Notes: generated by a model from the letters alone, not told the origin. A DNA stretch of 64,000 nucleotides from Brevibacterium permense (GCF_025506275.1 NZ_QYCP01000094.1:62001-126000); one strand, 5' to 3'; shown: positions 31,385-39,987, numbered from the stretch's first letter. Numbers and translations: made by a program.

Positions 31385-32446
31385 ATGAGCAGACGCAGCG
31401 GAATCTTCACCCACGCCCTCACCGGCGCCATCACCCTCAGCGCCGTGGCCACGGTGGTCTTCTTCGTCACCAACACCGGCATGGCCCGCGCCTCCAGGAG
31501 TTCGGATCACATCATCGACGCCAAGGCGGCCGGACCTCTGAGCTTCGCCTTCATCGGGCTCATCACCTTCGTCGCCATCGTCTTCTTCAGCGGCACCGAC
31601 CACGGTGAGGGCCCGCACGCCGAACTCGACGGCGCCCCACGCGGGTCACGCACGCTCTTCACCAGGGACCCGCTGGTCGGGCTGATGAGCATCGGACCAC
31701 TGATCGGGCTCTTCTTCTGCGCAGCTGCCCTGCTCTGGCACAACTTCGCCGCGGCGCCCGGAACGCCGGGGACGGTATGGGGTGATTTCACAAGCTCACC
31801 GCTGCCGTTCGTCGTGCTGTTCGCGGCGACTCTCGCCTCGACGAACTTCGGTCTGACCCTCGCCGGCATCACGGTCGCAGTGCGCAGCCGCGTGCGCCTC
31901 GCGCTCTCACTCGTCTTCGGCACAGTCATCGCGGGCATCGGCTCCGGCGCCCTCTTCGCGTGGCTCGCCTATGCGAGCACCGTCATGGCCGCGGTCATCG
32001 CGGTGCCGGCCGCGGCAGTCTCCGCCTACACCCTGTACGGCGCCCGCCGACTTGCGGTCTCCACGCTCTCCCAGGACACGTCGATGTCTGCTCGTGCCCG
32101 CCGTCGCGGCCCGACCCCACCGCCTTTTGACGCCCTCGACCGCGGCGAGTCCGTGCTGGTGAAGATCGGCAACCGGCATCCACGCGAGCAGGAGTTCCTC
32201 ATGGCCACGGCGGTGCGCATCGTTCACGCGCGCACCGCCGTCGCCGATCCCACTGAGATCCTCGACGAAGCCGCGCCGAACCAGCTGGTCGAGGCGAGCA
32301 CACGCTCCGACCACGGGCACACGACAACGGTCATCCGGTTCCGCGACCGGCCGGCGATGCGCCTCATGGGCACCGACGCCGAGGAGGCCGCCGACTTCGC
32401 TCACAAGCTCACCGTCCTTGCCCGCACAGGGATCCTTCCGGACTGA
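31385..32446 (+). CDS. Hypothetical multi-pass membrane protein
   Basis: A 353-residue protein with roughly six hydrophobic segments between residues 10 and 225, and a cytoplasmic C-terminal domain (about 240-353) of mixed alpha/beta character: ESVLVKIGNRHPREQEFLMATAVRIVHARTAVADPTEILDEAAPNQLVEAS and TTVIRFRDRPAMRLMGTDAEEAADFAHKL. That tail resembles the PH-like pattern of the protein at 28995. I do not recognise the family. It follows the lipase maturation factor gene by 6 bases and is probably cotranscribed. Confidence 0.55.
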   Translation: MSRRSGIFTHALTGAITLSAVATVVFFVTNTGMARASRSSDHIIDAKAAGPLSFAFIGLITFVAIVFFSGTDHGEGPHAELDGAPRGSRTLFTRDPLVGLMSIGPLIGLFFCAAALLWHNFAAAPGTPGTVWGDFTSSPLPFVVLFAATLASTNFGLTLAGITVAVRSRVRLALSLVFGTVIAGIGSGALFAWLAYASTVMAAVIAVPAAAVSAYTLYGARRLAVSTLSQDTSMSARARRRGPTPPPFDALDRGESVLVKIGNRHPREQEFLMATAVRIVHARTAVADPTEILDEAAPNQLVEASTRSDHGHTTTVIRFRDRPAMRLMGTDAEEAADFAHKLTVLARTGILPD

Positions 32447-32507
32447 GGAGCCGCCTCAGTGCCACTGTTCTCCGTTCCGCAACGGGACGTCGGTGACGCC
32501 GATGCGA

Positions 32508-32527
32508 GGAGCCGCCTCGGCGAGGGT
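32508..32527 (-). repeat. Exact copy of the dispersed 20-bp repeat
   Basis: The reverse complement of ACCCTCGCCGAGGCGGCTCC, identical over 20 bases to 42560-42579. Its last base is the first base of the mntH stop codon read on the other strand. A shorter relative (GGAGCCGCCTCAG) is at 32447-32459. Confidence 0.8.
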
Positions 32528-33798
32528 CAGTCCACCCCGAGCGCCAGCAGAACGATGAGGACGACGTTGAGGACGATGATGAGCGCCGAGGCGGCCACAG
32601 CAACGAATGTGATCCATCGTGCGTTCGCGAATTCCCCCATCACGCGGCGGCTGCTCGTGAGCCTGACCAGAGGGATCATCGCGAACGGGATGCCGAGGCT
32701 GAGCACGACCTGGCTGAGCACGAGCGCCCAGGTCGGGTCGACGCCGATGGCGAGGACGATCAGTGCAGGGATCATCGTGAACGCGCGCTGCCACACGATC
32801 GGGAAGTTCACGCGCAGCAGCCCCTGCATGATCGAGGCGCCGGCGTAGGATCCGACGGCGCTCGAGGCCAGACCTGAGGCGAGGAGTCCGATGCCGAAGA
32901 AGAGCCCGACGACCTCGCCGAGGTTGGCCGTGACGACCGCGTGCGCACCTTCGATGGTGTCCGTGCCGGTCTGACCGCGCAGGGCCGCAGCAGCCAGCAA
33001 CAGCATCGCGATGTTCACGGAGCCTGCGACGACGAGGGAGAGCACGACGTCCCAGCGGCTGGCGCGCAGCAGCTGCTTTGTCGATACGGTCGCATTGTCG
33101 CGATGACGGTCGACCGAGAGAGCCGAGTGCAGATAGATCGCATGGGGCATGACGGTGGCACCGAGCATGCTCGCGGCGAGCACCACGGAATTCGTACCCT
33201 CGAGCCGCGGCACGATTCCACCTGCGGCTTGCCCCCAATTCACATCGCCGACGAACAGGCCTGCTAGAAAGCCGATGGCGATGATGACCAGGAATCCGAT
33301 GATGACGAACTCGAAGGGACGCTGACCGCGGGTGGACTGGATCGAGAGCAGGAAGAGCGAAACCACGCCGACGATGACGCCGCCGAGAAGGAGCGGGAGA
33401 TCGAAGAGGATCTTCAGGGCGATCGCGCCGCCGATGACTTCGGCGAGGTCGGTGGCGATCGCGACGACCTCGGCCTGCCCCCAGTACGCGAGGCGGCTTC
33501 TCCTGCGGAGGCGGTCGCCGAGGAGGCCCGGCAGCGACTGCCCGGAGACGAGCCCGAGCTTCGAGGACAGGTATTGGACGAGAACGGCGATGAGGTTCGC
33601 GGCCACAAGCACCCAGACGAGGAGGTACCCGTATTCCGCACCGGCGGTGAGGTTGGCCGCGACGTTGCCCGGATCGACATAGGCGATGGCGGCGACGAAG
33701 GCCGGTCCGAGGAGGACCGCGGTGGAGATCTTCTTCCGGTTGTTCTTCTTCGGCTCACCTTCGCGGGTGCGCACCGATGCAGAGGGATCGACGTTCAT
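32527..33798 (-). CDS. mntH: NRAMP-family manganese transporter
   Basis: A 423-residue proton-coupled divalent metal importer. TM1 carries the metal-binding DPGN motif (AIAYVDPGNVAANLTAGAEYGY, about residues 38-59), and TM6 carries the MPHAIYLHSAL segment whose Met/His contact the metal. About 11 helices are predicted. The ATG at 33798 directly abuts a perfect palindrome, and a possible -10 (TAATGT) ends about 13 bases before it, suggesting a leaderless transcript. The short N-terminus ASVRTREGEPKKNNRKK is basic. It is divergent from a TetR gene. Confidence 0.9.
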   Translation of the reverse strand: MNVDPSASVRTREGEPKKNNRKKISTAVLLGPAFVAAIAYVDPGNVAANLTAGAEYGYLLVWVLVAANLIAVLVQYLSSKLGLVSGQSLPGLLGDRLRRRSRLAYWGQAEVVAIATDLAEVIGGAIALKILFDLPLLLGGVIVGVVSLFLLSIQSTRGQRPFEFVIIGFLVIIAIGFLAGLFVGDVNWGQAAGGIVPRLEGTNSVVLAASMLGATVMPHAIYLHSALSVDRHRDNATVSTKQLLRASRWDVVLSLVVAGSVNIAMLLLAAAALRGQTGTDTIEGAHAVVTANLGEVVGLFFGIGLLASGLASSAVGSYAGASIMQGLLRVNFPIVWQRAFTMIPALIVLAIGVDPTWALVLSQVVLSLGIPFAMIPLVRLTSSRRVMGEFANARWITFVAVAASALIIVLNVVLIVLLALGVD

Positions 33799-33820
33799 AA
33801 AGTTAAGGTACATTAACTTT
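33799..33820. promoter_or_regulatory. Palindromic operator overlapping the mntH start
   Basis: AAAGTTAA, six bases GGTACA, TTAACTTT. Perfect 8-bp arms immediately precede the mntH start codon and overlap its probable promoter. The TTAAGGT-like core fits a DtxR/MntR-family site. The gene at 28200 is a candidate regulator. Confidence 0.75.
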
Positions 33821-33883
33821 CCTGCCTGAGGCAACACGACACATGGTCTGGAAAGTGAACACGGAAGGACTTAAGGTTCGAGC

Positions 33884-34579
33884 ATGCGCAGTGAACACGT
33901 TCACCCCAGGTCCGGCAAGCGCCGTCAGACCGAAGACCGGATCATCGGCGCGGCCGCAAAGCTGTTCCTCGACCGCGGCTTCAAGGCCACGACCATTCGT
34001 GCCGTCGCGAAGGCCGCCGAGGTGTCGGTGGGCCGAGTGATGGCGGTCGGCGACAAGGACGCCATCCTCGTCCGGTGCTTCGATCGGTGGATCGGGCAGC
34101 TGCAGGACGGGACCTACACACCACCACCTCGTCGAGGGAGTCTCTCGGAGCGCGGGAGCTCGACGGCCATAGGCTCGGTCGGGGTGAGAGCCAGCGCTGG
34201 GGCAAGCCCCAGGGACACGGGCCCATCCCACCCATCCTCGGCGGTGCAGCGTCATCTGCTCGAACTCTTCCTGCCCTTCCTCGAATTCTTCGCCGAGCAC
34301 GAGGACCTGTCGCGGGACTATGCGGCGGCCATGATGCGGGTCAAGGGCGAACCCGAGGTGTTCAACACTCTCGCCGTGGACCTGCAGGGCCACCTGAGCG
34401 AGTCGCTGACCTCGATCGGGATCAATGAGGATCATGCACGGGCGAGCGCCGCAGCGCTCTACGACTCCTACCTTGGCATCCTCTTCCGGTGGGCGGCGAC
34501 GGCGATGAGTCCCGACGACGCCGTCGAGGCGATGCTGGCCAGCATCGTCTTCCACACTCGAGTCAGGAGCTCGCTGTGA
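33884..34579 (+). CDS. TetR-family transcriptional regulator
   Basis: A 231-residue regulator. Its N-terminal helix-turn-helix (RRQTEDRIIGAAAKLFLDRGFKATTIRAVAKAAEVSVGRVMAVGDKDAILVRCFD, about residues 12-65) is canonical TetR. The ligand domain includes a flexible loop at about 80-115. The ATG at 33884 comes soon after a weak AAGG. The next gene starts within its stop codon (GTGA), so it is coupled to a DoxX-like membrane protein that it may regulate. It is divergent from mntH. Confidence 0.85.
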   Translation: MRSEHVHPRSGKRRQTEDRIIGAAAKLFLDRGFKATTIRAVAKAAEVSVGRVMAVGDKDAILVRCFDRWIGQLQDGTYTPPPRRGSLSERGSSTAIGSVGVRASAGASPRDTGPSHPSSAVQRHLLELFLPFLEFFAEHEDLSRDYAAAMMRVKGEPEVFNTLAVDLQGHLSESLTSIGINEDHARASAAALYDSYLGILFRWAATAMSPDDAVEAMLASIVFHTRVRSSL

Positions 34580-34935
34580 TCCTGCTGCCCGACCCGGTCT
34601 GGCCGATCGTCGTCCTCGCGGTCATCGTCTTCGGTGACGGTCTGCTCACCTTCCGTCCGCCGCGCGCGATCGCCGCCTGCCTCGACGGTGTCGGCTTCCC
34701 GCGGGAATGGTGGTGGGTGCTCGCGGTCGTCAAGTTCCTCGCCGCGGCAGGACTGGTGACAGGGGTCTGGATTCCCGGGCTCGGCGCGGCGGCTGCGGCG
34801 GGCCTCGTCGTCTACTTCCTCTGCGCCGCTGCCGCGCACCTGCGGGCTAAATATGTCGGTCGGGATTTCTGGTTCAATTGTCTGGGCATGCTCGCCGCCT
34901 GCCTCGCCGTGCTCGTCTTCTGCTTCGTCGTATAG
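34576..34935 (+). CDS. DoxX-like small membrane protein
   Basis: A 119-residue protein with four hydrophobic helices (PIVVLAVIVFGDGLLTF; WWWVLAVVKFLAAAGLVTGVWIPG; AAAGLVVYFLCAAAAHLRA; CLGMLAACLAVLVFCFVV), matching the DoxX-like DUF family. GTG 34576 is chosen because AGGAG (34565-34569) has ideal spacing and the codon overlaps the tetR stop. The biochemical role is unknown. A 253-base gap with no other signal follows. Confidence 0.65.
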   Translation: MILLPDPVWPIVVLAVIVFGDGLLTFRPPRAIAACLDGVGFPREWWWVLAVVKFLAAAGLVTGVWIPGLGAAAAAGLVVYFLCAAAAHLRAKYVGRDFWFNCLGMLAACLAVLVFCFVV

Positions 34936-35188
34936 GCGCCCGTTTTTTTCGCGAAGGCGCCCGCCTCTTCGCACAGAAGTCACCTCTCCTCGCAGAAGAA
35001 GCACCAGATACTCTCGCAGACCCGCCCAGGTCTCGGCCCGGAGAATTCTTCTCCCACATCCCGCACCTCGAAGCTGTTTTGACCTAGAGTCGGAGTACGG
35101 CACCGGCGCCTCTGGGCGCTGAGCCGTCCGGCAGAATTGCTGAACTGCTCGGTGATGGTGCCGAGCCTCCCGGCAGAGGAGTGTGGAC

Positions 35189-36004
35189 ATGCCCGAATAT
35201 GCCGACAGCAGTCGCACGCGCGACGAGACTCCCCACGAACGCCATGAGCGATGGGCGTGGATCCATGAGACGGCGTCGATGACAGGGTGGGATTTCTCCC
35301 CGCTGTCCGGTCGCCTCGTCGCCGATGATCCGCCATGGGACTTCGATCAGATCTGCCTCGATGCGATGGCCGAGTCGAGCAGGTGCCTTGACATGGGCAC
35401 GGGAGGCGGCGAGCGCCTCAGCGAACTCATCGATCGCCTCGACGAGGCCCGGCCTCCCGGCGAATCGTCGCCGACGGTCTCCGCGACCGAGGGCTGGGAA
35501 CCCAACGTTCCCCTGGCCACCTCGACGCTGGAGGACTACGGGGTCGAGGTCTCCCGCTACGACAGCGACCACCACTCGGAGATGCCGTGGGGCGACAGTG
35601 AGTTCGACCTCGTGATGAACCGGCACGAAAGCTATGACCTCGCCGAGGTGGTCCGCGTGCTCTCCCCAGGCGGATTGTTCCTCACCCAGCAGGTCGACGG
35701 CACCGAGGCTCAGGAATTCCGCGACCTCTTCGGCGGCGGGGTGGGCGATCTGCACCAGCAGCTCGAGCCGTGCATCAGCGATGTCGAGAGTCAGGACCTG
35801 GCAATCGAGGCGGCCCGCAAATGGCAGGGAACGATGCGCTTCACCGACGTCGAGGCGGTCATCGAGTACCTCGCCTATATTCCGTGGGATGTCCCCGGGT
35901 TCACTGTGAGGTCCAACCTCGAGGTCCTGCGACGACTGGCCGATTCGAGCGATCCGATCACGGTCACACAGAAGCGGTTCCTCATCGTCGCCCGCAAGCC
36001 CTGA
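35189..36004 (+). CDS. Class I SAM-dependent methyltransferase
   Basis: A 271-residue methyltransferase. Motif I is CLDMGTGGGERLSELI (about residues 66-80), the acidic motif II region is TEGWEPNVPLA, and the post-motif strand is FDLVMNRHESYDLAEVVRVLSPGGLFLTQQVDG. The N-terminus has a conserved W-D-F segment typical of small uncharacterised methyltransferases. The substrate is unknown. ATG 35189 sits 7 bases after GAGGAG. Repeat A2 begins 11 bases after the stop. Confidence 0.8.
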   Translation: MPEYADSSRTRDETPHERHERWAWIHETASMTGWDFSPLSGRLVADDPPWDFDQICLDAMAESSRCLDMGTGGGERLSELIDRLDEARPPGESSPTVSATEGWEPNVPLATSTLEDYGVEVSRYDSDHHSEMPWGDSEFDLVMNRHESYDLAEVVRVLSPGGLFLTQQVDGTEAQEFRDLFGGGVGDLHQQLEPCISDVESQDLAIEAARKWQGTMRFTDVEAVIEYLAYIPWDVPGFTVRSNLEVLRRLADSSDPITVTQKRFLIVARKP

Positions 36005-36015
36005 ACCACAAACTC

Positions 36016-36064
36016 AGGTCACTAACGGAGGTTCTTCGCGCCCGAAAGTATCCGTTGGTGACCT
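36016..36064. repeat. Palindromic repeat family A, copy 2
   Basis: Left arm AGGTCACTAACGGA (36016-36029), right arm TATCCGTTGGTGACCT (36049-36064), loop with TTC/GAA pairing. It lies 11 bases downstream of the methyltransferase stop. Confidence 0.85.
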
Positions 36065-36171
36065 AAATTCGCGGCAGCTGGCCCCGGCTCTGCCCGCAGG
36101 GAGGTTTTCCCGACCCCACTCTTGGGATAGCAGGATGGGACACCGCCGGTCCGCGTCGATAGCGTCGAGGC

Positions 36172-36684
36172 ATGACTTCGACGGACTTCTCGTACCCTCA
36201 GCCCACTGATGATGAGCTCGCGGCACAGCAGCCCCGGGTCCCGAACCGTTCCGCCCAACCCGTCTATGCCTCTCCCCGACCGGACGACATGGCTCAAGCG
36301 CAAGACGCCGCCGGCGCTCGAATGGATGGCGCCGCCTCGGCGAAGTCGCCGACGCTGGGCAAGGCGGCCGTGGCGCTGTCGATCATCGCCATGGTCCTCA
36401 GCCTGGCCGCCTCGGTGATCCTGGGTGCCACCGTCGGACCCTCCGAAGCGGCGTCCGGCTACTACTTCGCCGACACTCCGGACTGGTATCAGACCCTGGC
36501 GATCGTGCTCTTCGGAGTCCAGGGGCTGTGCACCTGCTTGGGCATCACAGGCATCATCCTCGGCATCACGGCCGCCGTCGCCGGGCGGGGCCGAACACCC
36601 GGAACCATCGCCATCGCAGTCGCAGCGATCGCCCCATTCGTCTCGTTCGGCACCTTCATCGCCCTCAGCTTCATCGCCGCCTGA
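36172..36684 (+). CDS. DUF4190-like membrane protein
   Basis: A 170-residue protein. The first 65 residues are polar, Pro/Gln/Asp-rich and probably cytoplasmic. Two or three hydrophobic stretches follow (AAVALSIIAMVLSLAASVILGATVG; LAIVLFGVQGLCTCLGITGIILGITAAVAGRG; TIAIAVAAIAPFVSFGTFIALSFIAA), a pattern seen in DUF4190-type actinobacterial proteins. Its function is unknown. It stands alone between two repeat A copies. Confidence 0.55.
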   Translation: MTSTDFSYPQPTDDELAAQQPRVPNRSAQPVYASPRPDDMAQAQDAAGARMDGAASAKSPTLGKAAVALSIIAMVLSLAASVILGATVGPSEAASGYYFADTPDWYQTLAIVLFGVQGLCTCLGITGIILGITAAVAGRGRTPGTIAIAVAAIAPFVSFGTFIALSFIAA

Positions 36685-36733
36685 GTCCCGGCCCTCTCCT
36701 CCGCACCCGCGAGAGACTCAACTCTCCGAATCC

Positions 36734-36782
36734 AGGTCGCCATCGGACATTTCTGAGCCGTGAAAGTGTCCGATAGCGACCT
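36734..36782. repeat. Palindromic repeat family A, copy 3
   Basis: AGGTCGCCATCGGACA (36734-36749) and TGTCCGATAGCGACCT (36767-36782), with loop TTTCTGAGCCGTGAAAG. One mismatch in 16. It lies 49 bases after the DUF4190-like stop, in a 415-base gap. Confidence 0.9.
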
Positions 36783-36859
36783 ATATATCGGCCCAACCAT
36801 CCGATAGCGACGACAGCTCGGCCCTGGCGGGCCCTTCACTCGCACCTCCCGCATTCACC

Positions 36860-36926
36860 GGCCGCCTCCCCTGGCTGGCCGCCTCCCCTGGCCGGCCGCC
36901 TCCCCTGGCCGCCATCTCCTCTGGCC
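36860..36926. repeat. 17-bp period GC-rich tandem repeat
   Basis: GGCCGCCTCCCCTGGC occurs at 36860, 36877 and 36894 with a degenerate fourth unit. It is non-coding, between repeat A3 and the permease promoter. Confidence 0.8.
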
Positions 36927-37040
36927 GGCACCGGGCTTCCACCCGCGTTCTCAGCGCCTGCCGCGCCCACTGCCTCTGCGCCATCTGTCCGAATTCCGAA
37001 TCACTTATTGACACCGACTCTCCCTCGATGCACGATTGAA

Positions 37041-37052
37041 CAAATCGATTTG
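37041..37052. promoter_or_regulatory. LacI-type operator upstream of the NCS2 permease
   Basis: CAAATCGATTTG, a perfect palindrome with the central CG typical of LacI-family sites, lies 47 bases before the permease start. A TTGACA at 37008-37013 could be the -35, which would put the operator over the transcription start. The same palindrome, extended, precedes the amidohydrolase at 42322. Confidence 0.75.
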
Positions 37053-37099
37053 GCCACTGCATTTCAGGCCGATCACGATGCGCATCGAGGAGCCGTGCC

Positions 37100-38572
37100 A
37101 TGCCCGCAACGCCCGATCCGGACAAAACCGACAGCACGGTCGGCAACGACGCTGACGCCGCCGTCGACACCGACTCGACCCCGCCTTCGGACGCCGCCGC
37201 GTCCGGCAGGGCGGTCCACCCCGTCGATCAGCTGCGGCCGATCCGCAATCTCGTCCCGTTCGCCATCCAGCACGTGCTCGTCATGGTGGCCACCCCGATC
37301 TCATCGGTGTTCCTCATCGCCACCGCACTGGGGCTGGACGCGCGGACCACCTCGGCGGTGCTGTCGGCAGTCTTCGTCTTCTCCGGTCTCGGGTCGATCC
37401 TGCAGTCGGTGGGCGTGTGGAAGATCGGCGTCCGGCTGCCGTTCGTCATGCTCCCCGGCGGGGCCGCGACGATCCTGTTCATAACGATCGCTCAGGGCAC
37501 CGACGTCGAGACAGCCGTAGGTGCAGTCCTGCTCACCGGTGTCTTCTACATCCTCGCGGTGACTCTGTTCGTCAAGGTGCTCAAGTTCTTCCCGCCGCTG
37601 GTCATCGGGATCATGGTCATCGTCATCGGCATCAACCTCGTTCAGGTCACCGGCAAACTCATGGTCGGCGAACCGGATTCACCTGACTTCGGCGACCCAC
37701 AGAACCTCCTGCTCGGCCTCATCACCATCCTCATCACCATCGTGTGCTTCCGGTTCTTCCGCGGGATGCTCGGCAAACTCTCCGTGGCGGTCGGCCTCGT
37801 CGGCGGCACCATCGTCGGCACGTTCATGGGAGTCACCGACTTCTCCGGCCAGACCGACGGCCCGCTGTTCGCCGTCCCGACCCTCTTCCCGTTCGGTTCA
37901 CCGAAGTTCGATCTCATCGCCGCGATCCCCATGCTGCTGTGGGCTCTCGCATCGATGGCCGAGGCGACCGGTCAGACGATCATCAACGGCGAGATCGTCG
38001 GAAGGAAGGTCGAACCCCACCGCGCGGTGCCCCGCCTCATCCGCTCCGACGGCATCATCACCGTCCTCGGCGGTCTCTTCGGCACCCCCGCGATGGTCAC
38101 GAGCGGCGAGAACGTCGGAATCGTGCGTGCCTCCGGTGTGCGCAGCCGGTACGTGACCGCAATCGCCGGAATCCTCCTCATCCTCATCGGACTCAGCCCC
38201 GTCGCCCGCATCCTCAACGGAGTGCCCTCGGCCGTCGTCGGCGGCACCGCCGTGGTCGTCTTTGCGATCATCGCCGTCCTCGGAATCCAGATGCTCGCGA
38301 GGATCGACTTCAATCAGACGGGCAACCTCATCACCGCGACCGTCGGCCTGGCCGCGGGCCTCATGCCGGTGCTCCTTCCCGGAATGTACTCGAAGCTGCC
38401 GCAGACGGCATCGTCCCTGCTGGGAAGCGGTGTCGCCATGGCCGCATTCGTCTCGGTGCTGCTCAACCTGCTCTTCCACCACACCGGCAAGCGCAACCGT
38501 CACCCGAAGGCCCGGACTCCGATCGCCGACCCGAGCAAGCTCGACCAAAGACCTGCCGACTACCGGATCTGA
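37100..38572 (+). CDS. NCS2-family nucleobase permease (uracil/xanthine type)
   Basis: A 490-residue transporter with about 14 helices. The hydrophilic N-terminus of about 35 residues leads into PIRNLVPFAIQHVLVMVATPISSVFLI, the conserved QH motif of nucleobase-ascorbate transporters. Later segments include PLVIGIMVIVIGINL and GTPAMVTSGENVGIVRASGVRSRYVT, which contains the family signature region. GAGGAG precedes ATG 37100. An operator shared with the amidohydrolase and a nearby lacI gene suggest coordinated uptake and deamination of a purine- or pyrimidine-like compound. A 24-bp tandem repeat contains its stop codon. Confidence 0.85.
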   Translation: MPATPDPDKTDSTVGNDADAAVDTDSTPPSDAAASGRAVHPVDQLRPIRNLVPFAIQHVLVMVATPISSVFLIATALGLDARTTSAVLSAVFVFSGLGSILQSVGVWKIGVRLPFVMLPGGAATILFITIAQGTDVETAVGAVLLTGVFYILAVTLFVKVLKFFPPLVIGIMVIVIGINLVQVTGKLMVGEPDSPDFGDPQNLLLGLITILITIVCFRFFRGMLGKLSVAVGLVGGTIVGTFMGVTDFSGQTDGPLFAVPTLFPFGSPKFDLIAAIPMLLWALASMAEATGQTIINGEIVGRKVEPHRAVPRLIRSDGIITVLGGLFGTPAMVTSGENVGIVRASGVRSRYVTAIAGILLILIGLSPVARILNGVPSAVVGGTAVVVFAIIAVLGIQMLARIDFNQTGNLITATVGLAAGLMPVLLPGMYSKLPQTASSLLGSGVAMAAFVSVLLNLLFHHTGKRNRHPKARTPIADPSKLDQRPADYRI

Positions 38573-38626
38573 GGTTCGGCTGGTGGCCGGATCTGAGGTT
38601 CGGCTGGTGGCCGGATCTGAGGTTCG
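38563..38626. repeat. 24-bp tandem repeat spanning the permease stop codon
   Basis: The unit CCGGATCTGAGGTTCGGCTG (plus GTGG) starts at 38563, 38587 and 38611 (partial), about 2.7 identical copies. The permease stop TGA is inside the first unit. It lies between the convergent permease and lacI genes. Confidence 0.95.
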
Positions 38627-38654
38627 ACGCGGAACCGTACCCCTGGCCCGAGAG

Positions 38655-39866
38655 TCAGGCTCCGTCCTTGTTCCTGTCTGGCGAAGGGCCGGCCGTCGAC
38701 TCCCTGACGACGAGAACAGGACCGGATGAACCCGCCGAGGAGGCCGACCCCGATTCGTCCATCGCGGCGGGTTTCGCGTCGCCTCCGTCCAAGGCGACAG
38801 ATTCCGTGTCACTGTCCAGAGCGGCGGCCGCATTCGAAAAATGATCTCCGTCGAGAACGGTCACGAGCATCTCGACCGCCGCACTCGAGATCGCCTCGAG
38901 GCCGAGATCGACGGCGGTCAGCGGAGGATTGCTCGTGCGTGCGCGCAAGCCGTCGTAGCGGGTGGCGATGAGCAGGTCCTCGCCGACCGTTCGGCCGGAT
39001 TTCTGTGCGGCTCTCACCGCGCCGGTGGCGAAGGTGTCGATCGGGGCGAACACCGCGTCGATGTCCGGGTGCTCGGCCAACAGCTCCTCGGCGGCGGCGA
39101 AGGCTCCGTCTTCTCCGGAGGTCTCATCCGCTTCTGCGATCAGCGGTGCGAAACCGCGGGCGGCGGCTGTTTCGGCATAGACCTCGCGGGCCGCGATCTG
39201 TGCTCCGCGCTGGCTGCGGCTGACCAGCAGCGCCGGCTGAGTCGCGCCCTGGGCGAGAAGGTGGTCGAGCAGCAGCTGCGCCGTGCCCCGATGGTGGAGG
39301 TCGATGCTCCACTTGCTGTCGGCTCCGGTCGAAGCTGTCGATGCACGCGCTGGACCTGCCTCGTCAGAGGTCAGGGCGTCGTCGCCAGCTCTCGAACTCG
39401 GTCCGTCGATCGTGACGTAGGGGATGCCTCGGTCACGCAGCGCCTCGGCGAGGGGATCATCGACGGTGGGCTCCAGGAGGATCGCGCCGTCGATGTCGAG
39501 CAGATCGACGGGGTTAGCTGCCTCGGTGGGTGGAGCAAGGACGAAGACGTAGCCTTCGAGCAGAGCGGTCCGCGCACATCCCATGGCCAGTTCGGTGAAG
39601 AAGCCCAGCTGAGACGGCCCGGCGGACACTGCCGCGGGCATCGAGGACAACAGGGCGAGGGTCTGCGACTTGCCCGAGCGCAGACTGCGGGCACGGGCGC
39701 TGGGCCGATAGTTCAGCCGCTCAGCGACCTCTTTGACCTTGGCCCGAGTGGCGGCATTGACCTTGCCCTGGCCGCTGAGCGCATGGGAGACCGTCGTCCG
39801 CGACACTCCGGCCTCACGTGCCACATCGGCGATCGTGACGCGGTGCGCGCGCCGGAAGTCAGACAT
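38655..39866 (-). CDS. LacI-family transcriptional regulator
   Basis: A 403-residue repressor. The helix-turn-helix is VTIADVAREAGVSRTTVSHALSGQGKVNAATRAKVKEVAERLNYRPSARARSL (about residues 9-62, including the hinge). A periplasmic-binding-like effector domain follows to about 345. The last 55 residues after VTVLDGDHFSNAAAAL are low-complexity Ser/Ala/Gly/Asp and end VVRESTAGPSPDRNKDGA; the usual VVRxST terminus is displaced by an insert. The gene is flanked by the permease and by the tauE-amidohydrolase pair, both next to copies of CAAATCGATTTG, so it is the likely regulator. Confidence 0.85.
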   Translation of the reverse strand: MSDFRRAHRVTIADVAREAGVSRTTVSHALSGQGKVNAATRAKVKEVAERLNYRPSARARSLRSGKSQTLALLSSMPAAVSAGPSQLGFFTELAMGCARTALLEGYVFVLAPPTEAANPVDLLDIDGAILLEPTVDDPLAEALRDRGIPYVTIDGPSSRAGDDALTSDEAGPARASTASTGADSKWSIDLHHRGTAQLLLDHLLAQGATQPALLVSRSQRGAQIAAREVYAETAAARGFAPLIAEADETSGEDGAFAAAEELLAEHPDIDAVFAPIDTFATGAVRAAQKSGRTVGEDLLIATRYDGLRARTSNPPLTAVDLGLEAISSAAVEMLVTVLDGDHFSNAAAALDSDTESVALDGGDAKPAAMDESGSASSAGSSGPVLVVRESTAGPSPDRNKDGA

Positions 39867-39915
39867 GGAATCAGCCTACTTCACGCCGACCGCGGGAGGC
39901 GGGCCCGCGAAATTC

Positions 39916-39964
39916 AGGTCGCAATCGGATATTTCTGAGCGTGGAAAGTAAGCGATGTTGACCT
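39916..39964. repeat. Palindromic repeat family A, copy 4
   Basis: AGGTCGCAATCGGATA (39916-39931) and TAAGCGATGTTGACCT (39949-39964), with loop TTTCTGAGCGTGGAAAG. The right arm is the most diverged of the family. It lies 24 bases downstream of the tauE-like stop codon. Confidence 0.8.
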
Positions 39965-39987
39965 ATATTTCCGACCAGCCGTCACCT

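Noticed and set aside
36860-36926. 17-bp tandem GC-rich repeat as a replication or partition site
   Set aside because: No iteron-like conservation, no rep/par genes and no AT-rich unwinding region nearby.
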